Part shown: positions 16,590 to 24,913 of the stretch, in pieces
Layout: each line of letters opens with the position of its first letter
Numbering within the stretch: position 1 is the first letter of the stretch
From: Candidatus Latescibacterota bacterium
Lineage (GTDB): Bacteria > Latescibacterota > UBA2968 > UBA8231
DNA: 32,597 nucleotides
Assembly (NCBI GenBank): GCA_015660315.1
Contig: DQLG01000283.1
Location: 1 to 32,597, forward strand
Direction: 5' to 3'
Translations under genes and position numbers: made by a program
The notes under the pieces: generated by a model
Told to the model about the DNA's origin: nothing
Databases searched by the model: none
Seen by the model: only the letters and a program-made list of their open reading frames with translations

Positions 16590-17858
16590 TTAGGCGTCAG
16601 TGCGCCATAGGCGCGGTATGGGGTTGGCCGCTTGTAACTCGGGCAGATGCCAGTAGGCCTCTTCCTCTGGTATTTCCTGCAAGTGCGGGCAGGTCATGCC
16701 GTGGCGGTCCCAGACGACCTCGCCGGCGCGCAGGGTCATCGCGCATTCGAGACGATGCTGAGCTTCGATACAGGCCCAGCCGCAGTCGCGGTAGTAGAAG
16801 TTGCCTTCGAGCACGCCGAGTATGGCGACATCGGCTTCGGAGCCGGGTGTTAGGGAGCCGAGTTGCGGTCGTTGGATCGCGCGGGCGGGGGTGACGGTCG
16901 AACGGTAGATCACCTCTTGCAGCGGCATGCCCATGGCCAGGCACTTGGACATCGTGTCCAACATGGAATGCACGTGGCCGTTGATATTGCCCATATGCAG
17001 GTCGGTGCTGATCGAGTCGGGCGGGAAGCGGTCAGCGATCGCTGGCATGGCCGCCCGATACCAGAAACTGGCCGCCCCGTGCCCGAGGTCGAAGTGGATG
17101 CCCTTTTTGCGCGCCTCGCGCATATAGTCGTAAACCTCGCCCTGTTCGTCGATAATAGGAAACTGCCTGGCGAAGACATGCGTGTGTATATCGCCCGGGC
17201 GCAGGTGTTTGAGCAGCAGGTCGGGATAGGAGCGCTCCGGCGGCCGCGGCCAAAAATCGACCATGACCGGCATTTTGCAGAGTTCACCGGCCTCGACGGT
17301 GGCGTCTACCGAAGCCCAGGGCGGGTGTGCGTCGTCGAAGGGCTCGGTGGTCCAGTAGTGGGCGGTTTTGATGCCGACGCAGACATCGTCGTGGGCGGCG
17401 GCGGTTTCGGCGGCCTTTTGCGGATCGAGATTGGCGACGATTTGCTCGGGCTCGCCCATGCCCGGCGCGGCGATATTGACGAAACCCAGGATGCGGGTCT
17501 TGGATGTCTCGATCACGGTTTTGCGAAAGTGCTCGAATTCCTCGGCGCCGGCGGTGCCGGTGTCGACGCAGGTGGTGACGCCTTCTTTAAGGAAGTGCGC
17601 GTCGGCGTTGAGGCTGCCCACCAGCATACCGGGGCCGCGTGCGCGGGTGTGGTAGGCGTGTACGTGGATGTCGAGCAGGCCGGGCGTGACGACGAGGTTG
17701 CCGACGTCGATGACGCGGTCGGCCTCCTCGGTGGGGATATTCTCTTCGACGCGGGCGATGCGGCCATCGAGAATGCCGACGTCGCAGAGGGTATCAATAT
17801 CGTTGGCCGGGTCGATGACGTGGCCGCCCTTGAGCAGAATTTCGAGTTTGCGGGGCAT
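16590..17858 (-). CDS. Amidohydrolase/deacetylase family metallohydrolase
   Basis: A 422-residue amidohydrolase-superfamily enzyme (dihydroorotase-like branch). Metal-site residues are visible: H65-x-H67 in LDIHVHAY, K154 in VGIKTAHY as the likely carbamylated Lys, H205/H207 in DIHTHVFAR, H240 in FDLGHGAASF and D266 in STDLHMG. The N- and C-terminal beta-sandwich strands are present. Relatives cleave N-acyl amino acids, hydantoins or other cyclic amides. I chose the ATG at 17858 (MPRKLEILLKGG), where the family's N-terminus normally begins. The frame is open to 17930, but the extra residues do not look conserved. A 480-bp divergent region separates it from membrane protein A. Confidence 0.87.
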   Translation of the reverse strand: MPRKLEILLKGGHVIDPANDIDTLCDVGILDGRIARVEENIPTEEADRVIDVGNLVVTPGLLDIHVHAYHTRARGPGMLVGSLNADAHFLKEGVTTCVDTGTAGAEEFEHFRKTVIETSKTRILGFVNIAAPGMGEPEQIVANLDPQKAAETAAAHDDVCVGIKTAHYWTTEPFDDAHPPWASVDATVEAGELCKMPVMVDFWPRPPERSYPDLLLKHLRPGDIHTHVFARQFPIIDEQGEVYDYMREARKKGIHFDLGHGAASFWYRAAMPAIADRFPPDSISTDLHMGNINGHVHSMLDTMSKCLAMGMPLQEVIYRSTVTPARAIQRPQLGSLTPGSEADVAILGVLEGNFYYRDCGWACIEAQHRLECAMTLRAGEVVWDRHGMTCPHLQEIPEEEAYWHLPELQAANPIPRLWRTDA

Positions 17859-18127
17859 GTTATTTCCAGTATGGCTAGCGGGCAAGTCCAATTCCAGCCA
17901 CAAGATAGACCAGGGAAAAGAGAGCGTCAAATAAGGCTGCTAATCCGTGGGAAAAATGAAGTCTAAGGCGTGCTTAACACATCGCTTATAACGACCCGAC
18001 AGAAATGTGTTTAGCAGGCGTGTCGCCTAGTGCAGAAAATCCCCGCAACAGCAATATCTGTATCCCGAAAAGGTGTGATCGGTCACTATTTTCTTTGCGA
18101 CAACGATGTCCCCTTCGATGGTATCTT

Positions 18128-18143
18128 GCGACAGATCTGTCGC
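18128..18143. promoter_or_regulatory. 16-bp palindrome, candidate enhancer-binding-protein site A
   Basis: GCGACAGATCTGTCGC is a perfect palindrome. Its centre lies about 95 bases before the -24 GG of the sigma-54-like promoter, about 119-120 bases before the predicted transcription start. A closely related site sits at 22797-22816 in front of the paralog at 23009, at nearly the same distance. That spacing suits an upstream activator sequence for a sigma-54 activator. The activator is not identified. Confidence 0.6.
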
Positions 18144-18227
18144 GCAATAGATGGCATTGAGACGGGTAGTAGACCTCATTTCTCGCAAATTGACCTGAAT
18201 AAGCGATTTATCAACCCCTCGGCACTG

Positions 18228-18244
18228 TTGGCACGGATTTTGTT
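18228..18244 (+). promoter_or_regulatory. Sigma-54-like -24/-12 promoter of membrane protein A
   Basis: TTGGCACGGATTTTGTT matches the consensus TTGGCACG-N4-TTGC-W except that the -12 GC is GT. The GG and the -12 G are separated by ten bases as required. The predicted start is near 18255, which gives an 84-base leader to the ATG at 18339. The copy at 22902-22918 has the same GT variation. Confidence 0.6.
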
Positions 18245-18338
18245 TTTGTCCACTGATATTCAGCGGATTGGCTCGTTTCGCATGCGGACACGGGCTTGTT
18301 CCGGTCGAGACCCTATACGACCCGGCTTTAGGTAGGTT

Positions 18339-20132
18339 ATGGACGAACCCGTTTCCGCACAGCGATGGATTATCAACCTGCCCTGCGATATGCTGTTCTT
18401 CATTGGCACCCCCCTGCTCTCATTGGGGGTGTTATTGCTCGCGGGAGCCTATTACGCATCGGTCGATATCGCCTGGTTCGTACTCGCTTTTTTCGCGGTG
18501 GGGCATCACTTGCCCGGCTTTATGCGCGCCTATGGCGAAAAGGAACTCTTCGATCACCACAAGGCCCAATTTCTCATTGCTCCAGTGGTGATCGCCGCCT
18601 TCGTCGGTTGGAGCGTCTACAACGGCCATTTGGGTTTCTTTATTTTTCTCGCGCTGTGGGACATGTGGCACTTCTTCATGCAGCACTTCGGTCTGATGCG
18701 GATTTACGAGGTCAAGCAGCGCAAGCCCTTCAATCTCAGTTCGCGGTTGGACTGGCTGCTGCTCGCCGTCTGGTACGGCTATATCATCATCGCCAGCCCG
18801 CACTACCTGATCAATTTCCTCGAGCGCTGCCATCGCTACGGCTTTGGCTTCTACACCTGGATAAGGCCGGAGCAGGTGCACTCCTTGCGCGAGTGGGCGC
18901 TCTATGCCGCCATCGCGCTCTCGGTAGTGTACGTAGCCAACGCCTTGCGCGAGTGGAGCAGCGGGGTACCCGTGGTCTGGCCCAAGCTATTCATTTCGCT
19001 GACGACATTCGCCACCGTCTACTACGCCTATATCGCCCTTGAGGATATCATCCTGGGTTATGCAATCGTCGCGCTGGCGCACGATATCCAGTATTTCGCC
19101 ATCGTCTGGATCTACAATAACGGGGTGCTCAAACGCTCGCGAGAACTGGGCGCCTCCTTCTTCCGCTTTCTCTTCACCGACGGTCGGTTCCGGCTGATCC
19201 TGCTCTACGTCGCGTTGATCCTAGCCTATGGCGGCATCGAGGCCATAGGAAGGGTGACGGGCAGTCGTGCTATCTACGACGTCGTCAAGGTGATCATCGT
19301 CACTTCGGCTTTTATGCACTATTACTACGATGGCTTCATCTGGAAAGTGCGCAAGAAGGAGTTTCGCAGAAATTTGGTGGAGGAGCGGGCAGGCGTTGGC
19401 GACGAGGCCGGGAATGGGATGCGCTGGTGGCACGGTCTGCGGCCGCCGGACGGGCAGAAATCGCACTGGGCTGGTTGGCCCTTTTTCCTCGGTTTTGGCG
19501 GTCGATCGTCCCGGCGCTCCATTGAATATGCGACCGAACTCGGCCGACAGCTGCTCTATTTTGGCGTGCCCGTTCTCTTTTTGGCCTGGACCGATACCGC
19601 CTACACCATTTCGGATGTCTCGGTGCGGGATTATCTGGCGCAACTGACTCCGAGCATGGCCAAAAGTCACGATGACTTAGGCGTGTCGTTCACCCGTGTG
19701 GGCGAGTTGGACCGGGCCATTGCGGCACATCTAAAAGCCATAGAGGTGGACGCCGGTTATGCACGCGCTCATACCCATCTGGGCATTGCCTACTCGCTCA
19801 AGGGAGACCGCGAACGGGCGATAGGGTTGCACCAACGGGCCATAGAGATCGATCCCGAATTGCCGCAGGTGCACTACAATCTCGGTGTCGACTATTTCGG
19901 TCTGGGGCAGTTGGCCGAAGCGCGGGCGGCTTTTGCCCAGGCCATCGTTATAGACGAACACTACAGCCGGGCCTATCTGGCATTGAGCGAGGTCTACGGC
20001 CGCGAGGGCGATTGGGCGCAGGCGCAAAAATATCGTGAACTGGCGCTGGAGGCGGACGAGGTTTCTAGACGGGGCGCGTTGAGCAGAAATGCGCTGCCTT
20101 GGACTACGGGCACCGCATTGAGCGATCACTGA
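18339..20132 (+). CDS. Histidine-motif polytopic membrane protein with TPR tail (paralog A)
   Basis: A 597-residue protein of a family I do not recognise by name. Residues of about 15-335 form roughly eight membrane segments with conserved histidines: GHHLP (H56, H57), W107-D-M-W-H111-FFMQ-H116, H248-DIQY and H327-YYYD-GFIWK. Their places at membrane borders suggest a bound metal or heme, as in membrane di-iron or Brp/Blh-type enzymes, but that is inference. One more hydrophobic segment lies near 404-418. Four TPRs follow (about 443-578). If that last segment spans the membrane, the TPR side follows from the topology, which I cannot fix. The ATG has AGGTAGG upstream. It is paralogous to the genes at 23009 and 31497 and is followed by the RIC gene. 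Confidence 0.85.
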   Translation: MDEPVSAQRWIINLPCDMLFFIGTPLLSLGVLLLAGAYYASVDIAWFVLAFFAVGHHLPGFMRAYGEKELFDHHKAQFLIAPVVIAAFVGWSVYNGHLGFFIFLALWDMWHFFMQHFGLMRIYEVKQRKPFNLSSRLDWLLLAVWYGYIIIASPHYLINFLERCHRYGFGFYTWIRPEQVHSLREWALYAAIALSVVYVANALREWSSGVPVVWPKLFISLTTFATVYYAYIALEDIILGYAIVALAHDIQYFAIVWIYNNGVLKRSRELGASFFRFLFTDGRFRLILLYVALILAYGGIEAIGRVTGSRAIYDVVKVIIVTSAFMHYYYDGFIWKVRKKEFRRNLVEERAGVGDEAGNGMRWWHGLRPPDGQKSHWAGWPFFLGFGGRSSRRSIEYATELGRQLLYFGVPVLFLAWTDTAYTISDVSVRDYLAQLTPSMAKSHDDLGVSFTRVGELDRAIAAHLKAIEVDAGYARAHTHLGIAYSLKGDRERAIGLHQRAIEIDPELPQVHYNLGVDYFGLGQLAEARAAFAQAIVIDEHYSRAYLALSEVYGREGDWAQAQKYRELALEADEVSRRGALSRNALPWTTGTALSDH

Positions 20133-20134
20133 CC

Positions 20135-20163
20135 GCTAGTCGTGCAACGAGGACACGACTGGC
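20135..20163 (+). promoter_or_regulatory. Intercistronic hairpin before RIC gene
   Basis: GCTAGTCGTG pairs with CACGACTGGC (ten pairs including one G-T wobble) around a nine-base loop. It lies in the 61-base gap between membrane protein A and the RIC gene. There is no T-run, so it is not a standard terminator and may affect mRNA stability or translation of the second gene. Confidence 0.4.
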
Positions 20164-20193
20164 GTCAAAATCATCTTACAGGGGAGAACGAAT

Positions 20194-20916
20194 ATGGAGC
20201 AAATCGATATCCACACTCCGATTGGCCAATTGGCGGTCGCCAACCCGGGTCGCTTGGGTTTGTTCGAGCATCTGGGGCTCGATTATTGTTGCACGGGTGG
20301 ACAGTCGTTGGAGGAGGCCTGCCGCGCGGTGGGAGTCGACGTAGAAGACGCGTTAGCGCAATGGGTGACCTACGATGCGGAGCGCACCGGTGTCGATGGA
20401 GGTGACCCGGACGGGCTCACGCTGTGCGAATTGGCCGACCACATTGAAGAGCGACACCATGTCTATTTGCGTCAGGTGCTGCCGGAGCTCGCGCAGATGC
20501 TCAAGAAAGTCGTTCACGTGCACAGGGACAGCCAGCCTTGGTTGGCCGACCTACAACAGGTTTTCTCCGGTCTCGCAGCCGAGCTCGATATGCATATGAT
20601 GAAGGAAGAGCAGGTGCTTTTTCCACTGGTCCGCGAGCTATCGATGGCGACGGTGTTACCGGTTTTTCACTGCGGTAGCGTCGACTGCCCAATCGCCGCG
20701 ATGGAACACGAGCACGACAGTGCAGACCAAGCTCTCAGGAGCATGCGGCGGTTGAGTGACGACTACAGGGCCCCACTGGGCGCTTGCAACACCTTTCGCG
20801 GCTTGATGGCCGGTCTGGCCGAGCTGGAAGAAGATCTGCACCTGCACATCCACAAGGAAAATAACATACTCTTCGCTCGCGCCAGCGCAGTGGAGGAGGG
20901 ATTGCGGAAAGGCTGA
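20194..20916 (+). CDS. Iron-sulfur cluster repair di-iron protein (RIC/YtfE/ScdA family)
   Basis: A 240-residue protein. The N-terminal ScdA_N domain has LGLDYCCTGGQSL with Cys32-Cys33. The C-terminal hemerythrin-like domain shows IEERHHVYLRQ (H88/H89), LDMHMMKEEQVLFP (H134, E138), MEHEHD (H172/H174) and HIHKENNILF (H216-H220, E222), which supply the di-iron ligands. RIC proteins restore Fe-S clusters and relieve damage after nitric oxide or oxidative stress, and act in the cytoplasm. GGGGAG precedes the ATG. It lies 61 bases after membrane protein A and is probably transcribed with it from the sigma-54-like promoter. It converges with the TPR lipoprotein gene. Confidence 0.93.
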   Translation: MEQIDIHTPIGQLAVANPGRLGLFEHLGLDYCCTGGQSLEEACRAVGVDVEDALAQWVTYDAERTGVDGGDPDGLTLCELADHIEERHHVYLRQVLPELAQMLKKVVHVHRDSQPWLADLQQVFSGLAAELDMHMMKEEQVLFPLVRELSMATVLPVFHCGSVDCPIAAMEHEHDSADQALRSMRRLSDDYRAPLGACNTFRGLMAGLAELEEDLHLHIHKENNILFARASAVEEGLRKG

Positions 20917-20935
20917 AGGCGATTGTGTCCTGTCG

Positions 20936-22639
20936 CTATTGGCTGCGGGCTGCAAGCCATGTCCGCGCGTGCCGCATTTGCGGTAGCTCTTCGTCGGCGT
21001 TGTTCCAATGCCGCAAAAAATCCCTGTAGGCCTCGACCGCCGCCGCCGTCTGGCCACTGAGTTCGTATGAGCGGGCCACACCCCACAGCGCATGCCCGTT
21101 GTGGGGGCGAATCTCAAGGGCCTTGGCGAAGGCTTGCCGCGCCGCTTGCCAGTGTTGCGCGCGCAACTGTGCCGCACCGAGGCTCTCCCACGCCAGCCGC
21201 GCGGATTTGGGCGGATCGGGATAACCCAATCTTTGCTGCTGTTCCGTCGCTTGCTGCAAGAGATCGACCGCGCTGGCGGATTCGTCCCGGGCACTGTGGA
21301 TATGACCCTTGAGGTCGAGGGCCCACAGGGAGATCGCATTGACGCGCCGCCGCGAGTAAAAGACGTCCCGGGTCTCTCCCGTTGAGAAGGTGAACTTCCA
21401 CTGAAATTCCTCGATCGCTTCGGCCTGCACTGCCGCTGCCGTCAAGCGTCCTTCCGCCACGGCCGCCATGCCCTTGGCGTAGGCTAGCGCGCAGTTGGCA
21501 TAGTCCTGGGCAAAGGTTTGCGCCAGGGTGTCGTTGGCGGTGATTTTGGCGAGTTCGCGGACGGCCTGCTGCCAGCGTCCGTAGCGCATGTGCAGACGCG
21601 GCAGGGCCATCCGACCCTGATAGAAGAACAGCGGCCGTCGGGCGTGCAGCGGCACTTTTGCCAAGCGTTCGGCCCATTGCAAACCCTCGCGATAGCGCCC
21701 GTCTTCGGCGCAGTTGGCCAGCAGATAGCTGAGGTTGTGCACGTAGTTCCAGGTGCGCGTTACCGGCACGCGCCGTCGAGCCATATAGCTCGAATCCACT
21801 TTCATCGCGGCAATGAAGGCTTGGCGCGCCCGTTCGTACATGCCCAGGCGATAATAAACGTGCCCGGGCATGTGCATGAGGTGGCCGGCATTAGGCGTTA
21901 AGGAGGGCAGCTTTTTTGCGCTGGGCAGCGCCTCTTGCAGATGCGGCCCCCCTTCGACCAGGTGAATCCAGTAGTGGTGCGCGCCGGGATGCTCGGGGTG
22001 GGAATCGAGCAGGTCGCGCAACAACTCTTGCAATCGAGGTTTGGCCAGGTCGGGGGGCAGGTCGAGATTCCTGTTGCGGACCAGAAAGCGGAAGAGGATG
22101 AGTTTGGCCTCGGCGTCGTCCGGATACTGGTCGATCAGCGCTTGCATCTGCCGGACATAGGCCGGGCCCCCGCGCCGATAGGGCAGCGAGTCGAGCAGGG
22201 TCGAGGCGCGGATATAGGACTGTTCATGTGCCGACGCCGTGGTCATCAGCGCCTTGGCCCTTTGCAAGGCCTGCCTTTTCTTGCGGCGGTGCCCCACTTT
22301 GTTGTTGGCCGTGATGGAGTAGTAGATGCCCCAGTGCGCCATGGCAGAGCTGCTGTCCAGGCGCGCCGCTTCCGCAAAGGCCAACATCGCCTCGTAGTAC
22401 CAGAAGCCATGTAGCAGGGACAAGCCCTGGTTGAAGTAGAGCTGCGCCCGTTCTGAGTGGGTGCTAATGGCCAGGGTGCTCTGGCCGACGCCTTCCATCA
22501 ACGGCGGTCGCAGCAGGGGGCCGGGCGGTTTTGTCGCGGCGCAGCCCAATAGCAGGCCGAACGCCAGCGCGATGGCGCTAGCTTGCAGACCGGTCGCTGG
22601 TTGGGGGTGTGCGCCGCCGGTCGTGAGTTGATCTGTCAT
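20936..22639 (-). CDS. TPR-repeat lipoprotein
   Basis: A 567-residue protein. Residues 1-33 form a lipoprotein signal with lipobox LLGC (Cys33). The rest is helical, with several TPR-like units. The first has YFNQGLSLLHGFWYYEAMLAF followed by ARLDSSSAMAHWGIYYS, a pattern seen in exported TPR proteins that accompany cytochrome and PQQ genes. A typical TPR closes the protein (HNGHALWGVARSYELSGQ). It probably acts as a scaffold at the membrane surface. I chose the ATG at 22639 because it places the hydrophobic signal near the N-terminus; the frame is open to 22753. It is transcribed divergently from the operon that begins at 23009. Confidence 0.82.
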   Translation of the reverse strand: MTDQLTTGGAHPQPATGLQASAIALAFGLLLGCAATKPPGPLLRPPLMEGVGQSTLAISTHSERAQLYFNQGLSLLHGFWYYEAMLAFAEAARLDSSSAMAHWGIYYSITANNKVGHRRKKRQALQRAKALMTTASAHEQSYIRASTLLDSLPYRRGGPAYVRQMQALIDQYPDDAEAKLILFRFLVRNRNLDLPPDLAKPRLQELLRDLLDSHPEHPGAHHYWIHLVEGGPHLQEALPSAKKLPSLTPNAGHLMHMPGHVYYRLGMYERARQAFIAAMKVDSSYMARRRVPVTRTWNYVHNLSYLLANCAEDGRYREGLQWAERLAKVPLHARRPLFFYQGRMALPRLHMRYGRWQQAVRELAKITANDTLAQTFAQDYANCALAYAKGMAAVAEGRLTAAAVQAEAIEEFQWKFTFSTGETRDVFYSRRRVNAISLWALDLKGHIHSARDESASAVDLLQQATEQQQRLGYPDPPKSARLAWESLGAAQLRAQHWQAARQAFAKALEIRPHNGHALWGVARSYELSGQTAAAVEAYRDFLRHWNNADEELPQMRHARTWLAARSQ

Positions 22640-22790
22640 AGTCGGCTGGTGGTTGCGGGTGGAGGTAGGCGGTCGGGCGGTTTGGTCTCGGTGGGCAATA
22701 GCAAAATTCCGGCCAGGAAAATAGACAGTGTACTGGGGTTGAGATTGGCGCACCTGTCTTGTGTTCTATGACGACCACGTCTCTATTTGA

Positions 22791-22822
22791 CCATTATCGC
22801 GACAGGCTTGTCGCGACAATGG
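22791..22822. promoter_or_regulatory. Palindromic site B, candidate enhancer-binding-protein site
   Basis: The core TCGCGACA-GGCT-TGTCGCGA (22797-22816) is a perfect inverted repeat, extended by CCATT/AATGG with one A-C mismatch. It shares GCGACAG-N2-[CT]TGTCGCG with site A. The centre is about 98 bases before the -24 GG and about 122 bases before the predicted start, which matches site A within three bases. Confidence 0.6.
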
Positions 22823-22901
22823 CGGGTTTTGCCGGCGGCTTTTATCGCTAATCCCGTCATTATTCACTCTATTTAAGAAATTCTGCGCCGGCGTTTGTTT
22901 A

Positions 22902-22918
22902 ATGGCATGAAAATTGTT
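22902..22918 (+). promoter_or_regulatory. Sigma-54-like -24/-12 promoter of the operon from 23009
   Basis: ATGGCATGAAAATTGTT matches TGGCACG-N4-TTGC-W apart from T for C in the -24 box and GT for GC at -12. The spacing is GG-N10-GT, the same as in promoter A. The predicted start is near 22929, leaving an 80-base leader before the ATG at 23009. Confidence 0.58.
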
Positions 22919-23008
22919 TGTCAGATTCTTTTCGGCGTTCCCCACTGAGACGCGTTCGTTGTTGCACGGGGGGATGATGCATTTGACGCTGTAAAGAGGA
23001 GTCAAGCC

Positions 23009-24913
23009 ATGACGACTGCGACTGCTACTAGCACAACTCGCGATCACAGGTGGATAATCTCGCCGGTGCACGATACGCTCTTTTTTATTTTTACCCCGGT
23101 GCTGGCGTTTGCGATTCTGGTGCCTCTGCGGACGTCGTGGGATTCGCAGGCCATCCAATTCTTCATCCTGTGTTTCTTCGCCCTCGGACATCACTTCCCG
23201 ACCTGGCTGCGGGCCTATGGCGAGCCCGATTTGCTCAATAATTACAAGGAGAAGTTCATCATTGCGCCCCTGGTCGTCTTGGCCGTCGTGGGGTTGGCGC
23301 AATTCTATGTGCTGCACGGCTTGTTCTTGATGGTGGTGATCTGGGAGGTCTGGCACCTCTTCATGCAGCACTACGGCGTCATGCGCATCTACGACGCCAA
23401 GCAGAAGATCTTCGCCAAGCGGGACGTGCACCTGGACTGGCTGCTAACCTTCTTCGCTTTCCTGACGGTCATCTTTTATAGTGCCGAGTATATGCACCGC
23501 ATCTTCGACACCTACTTGAAAGTGGGTCTGACGTTTTTTGATCCCGCGGTGTTCGCAATACTGCAGCCCCTGCTGCTCGCGATCACGCTGGTCATCGCCG
23601 CGGCCTATGTCTGGAATATCGTCCAGCGCCTGCACCGGAGGCAGCCCGTGAGTTGGCCGAAGATCGCCTCTATGGCGTCGGTGCTCTTTCTCGCCTTCTT
23701 CGGCTTCATTTATATCGGCGACCTAGTGATCGGCTACGCGGCGTTCGCGATGTATCACGACGTGCAGTATTTCGCCATCGTCTGGGTCTACGATAATCAG
23801 TTGGTCAATAAGGGGCAAAAGCGCACCACGGCGTTCCTGCGGACCCTTTTCGCTTCGCGGGCGTTGCCGCTGGTCGCCCTTTATATGCTGGTGTGTTTCA
23901 GTTATGGCAGCATCAATCTGCTGGTGGGGTATCTGAATTCGGGCTTGGCCATCAAGATCGTCGAAATCTTCGTCATCAGCTCGACGCTTTTGCACTACTA
24001 TTACGACGGCGTTATCTGGAAGGTGCGGCAGCGGGACACGCGGGCTTATCTGGGGGTGGAGGAAGATCCCGAGCCGGACCGGCACAGGGAAGTATTCGAT
24101 TTGTTCAAGTTGAATACTGGGGTCCATCGCCTGGGCAACTACCTAAGGGAAACGGGCCGTCAGTTGCTCTATTTCGCCCTGCCGGTGGCACTGCTGACCC
24201 TGGTCCAGCTCTACTGGCCGGTGGACGCGGTCCAGGCGCGGGAGGATTTTGCCGAGGTCTTTCCCGACTTGCCGGGGGCGCACAACAACCTGGGCGTGGC
24301 CTATGCCGGTCACGGCGATGTGGAAAGGGCGCGGCAGGAGTACGAAAAATCGGTGGTGCTCGATCCCTCCTTCTACGAAGCCCACCTGAACCTGGGCTTG
24401 GTCCACGCCCGCCAAGGGCGGGTGCAGGAGGCCCATCGCGAGTACGAGATCGCCCTGCAACTCAAGCCCGATTACGTGCAGGCGCTCAACGCCCAGGGCC
24501 TGGTCCTCATGGGCAGAGACGAGCACGAAGAAGCCATCGCGCGTTTTGAGGCGGCGGTGGGGGAATTTGACTATGCCCCGGCCTACAACAATCTGGGGCT
24601 GGCGCTATTGCAGCAGGGGGATTTTGCGCGGGCGGTTGCAGCCTGGCACAAAGCCATCGACATTGCCCCCCGCAACGCGTCTTATCACTTCAACTTGGGC
24701 CTGGCTTATGAGCAGCAGGGCAGCGATGGGCAAGCCCTTGCGGCCTTCAAAGAAGCTGTAGCGCTGCAACCAGACTATGTCAAAGCCCATCTGAGTATGG
24801 TCCGCACTTACCGGCGGGCGGGCAAGCTCAATCAGGCGCGGCAGGCACTGCAGCGGCTGCTCGAGTTGGATCCTGGCAACCAGGCCATAATCCGCATGCT
24901 GGATCAGCTTTGA
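23009..24913 (+). CDS. Histidine-motif polytopic membrane protein with TPR tail (paralog B)
   Basis: A 634-residue paralog of the protein at 18339. The membrane part (about residues 20-340) keeps all the motifs: GHHFP (H61, H62), W112-E-V-W-H116-LFMQ-H121-YG-VMRIYD, H250-DVQYFAIVW and H329-YYYD-GVIWKVR. A further hydrophobic segment near 385-402 precedes about six TPRs (422-625). AAGAGGAG lies upstream of the ATG. It is the first gene of a run that continues to the right edge, and its TGA overlaps the ATG of the PQQ dehydrogenase gene. Conserved His and Asp/Glu near membrane borders suggest a metal or heme enzyme or electron carrier. Neither the cofactor nor the reaction is known. Confidence 0.85.
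   Translation: MTTATATSTTRDHRWIISPVHDTLFFIFTPVLAFAILVPLRTSWDSQAIQFFILCFFALGHHFPTWLRAYGEPDLLNNYKEKFIIAPLVVLAVVGLAQFYVLHGLFLMVVIWEVWHLFMQHYGVMRIYDAKQKIFAKRDVHLDWLLTFFAFLTVIFYSAEYMHRIFDTYLKVGLTFFDPAVFAILQPLLLAITLVIAAAYVWNIVQRLHRRQPVSWPKIASMASVLFLAFFGFIYIGDLVIGYAAFAMYHDVQYFAIVWVYDNQLVNKGQKRTTAFLRTLFASRALPLVALYMLVCFSYGSINLLVGYLNSGLAIKIVEIFVISSTLLHYYYDGVIWKVRQRDTRAYLGVEEDPEPDRHREVFDLFKLNTGVHRLGNYLRETGRQLLYFALPVALLTLVQLYWPVDAVQAREDFAEVFPDLPGAHNNLGVAYAGHGDVERARQEYEKSVVLDPSFYEAHLNLGLVHARQGRVQEAHREYEIALQLKPDYVQALNAQGLVLMGRDEHEEAIARFEAAVGEFDYAPAYNNLGLALLQQGDFARAVAAWHKAIDIAPRNASYHFNLGLAYEQQGSDGQALAAFKEAVALQPDYVKAHLSMVRTYRRAGKLNQARQALQRLLELDPGNQAIIRMLDQL

Larger units (their letters stand above)
17859..18338. 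other. Divergent intergenic region between amidohydrolase and membrane protein A
   Basis: This 480-bp stretch has no convincing gene. It holds the 16-bp palindrome at 18128-18143 and the sigma-54-like promoter at 18228-18244, both described separately, and an 84-base predicted leader to the start at 18339. I cannot identify a clear promoter for the amidohydrolase on the other strand. Confidence 0.6.
22640..23008. other. Divergent intergenic region before the metalloenzyme operon
   Basis: This 369-bp stretch has no convincing gene. It carries the hairpin/palindrome at 22791-22822 and the sigma-54-like promoter at 22902-22918, each described separately. I see no clear promoter for the TPR lipoprotein on the minus strand. 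Confidence 0.6.

Noticed and set aside
16863-17966. Long plus-strand open frame opposite the amidohydrolase gene
   Set aside because: It has no family features, its composition follows from the GC-rich codons of the real gene on the other strand, and the amidohydrolase shows a complete set of metal ligands.
18128-18143. NorR, CooA or NifA binding site as identity of the palindrome
   Set aside because: NorR sites have GT-N7-AC half-sites, NifA sites are TGT-N10-ACA, and CooA sites have TGTC outward of CGACA. The order GCGACA-N4-TGTCGC does not match them, so I left the regulator unnamed.
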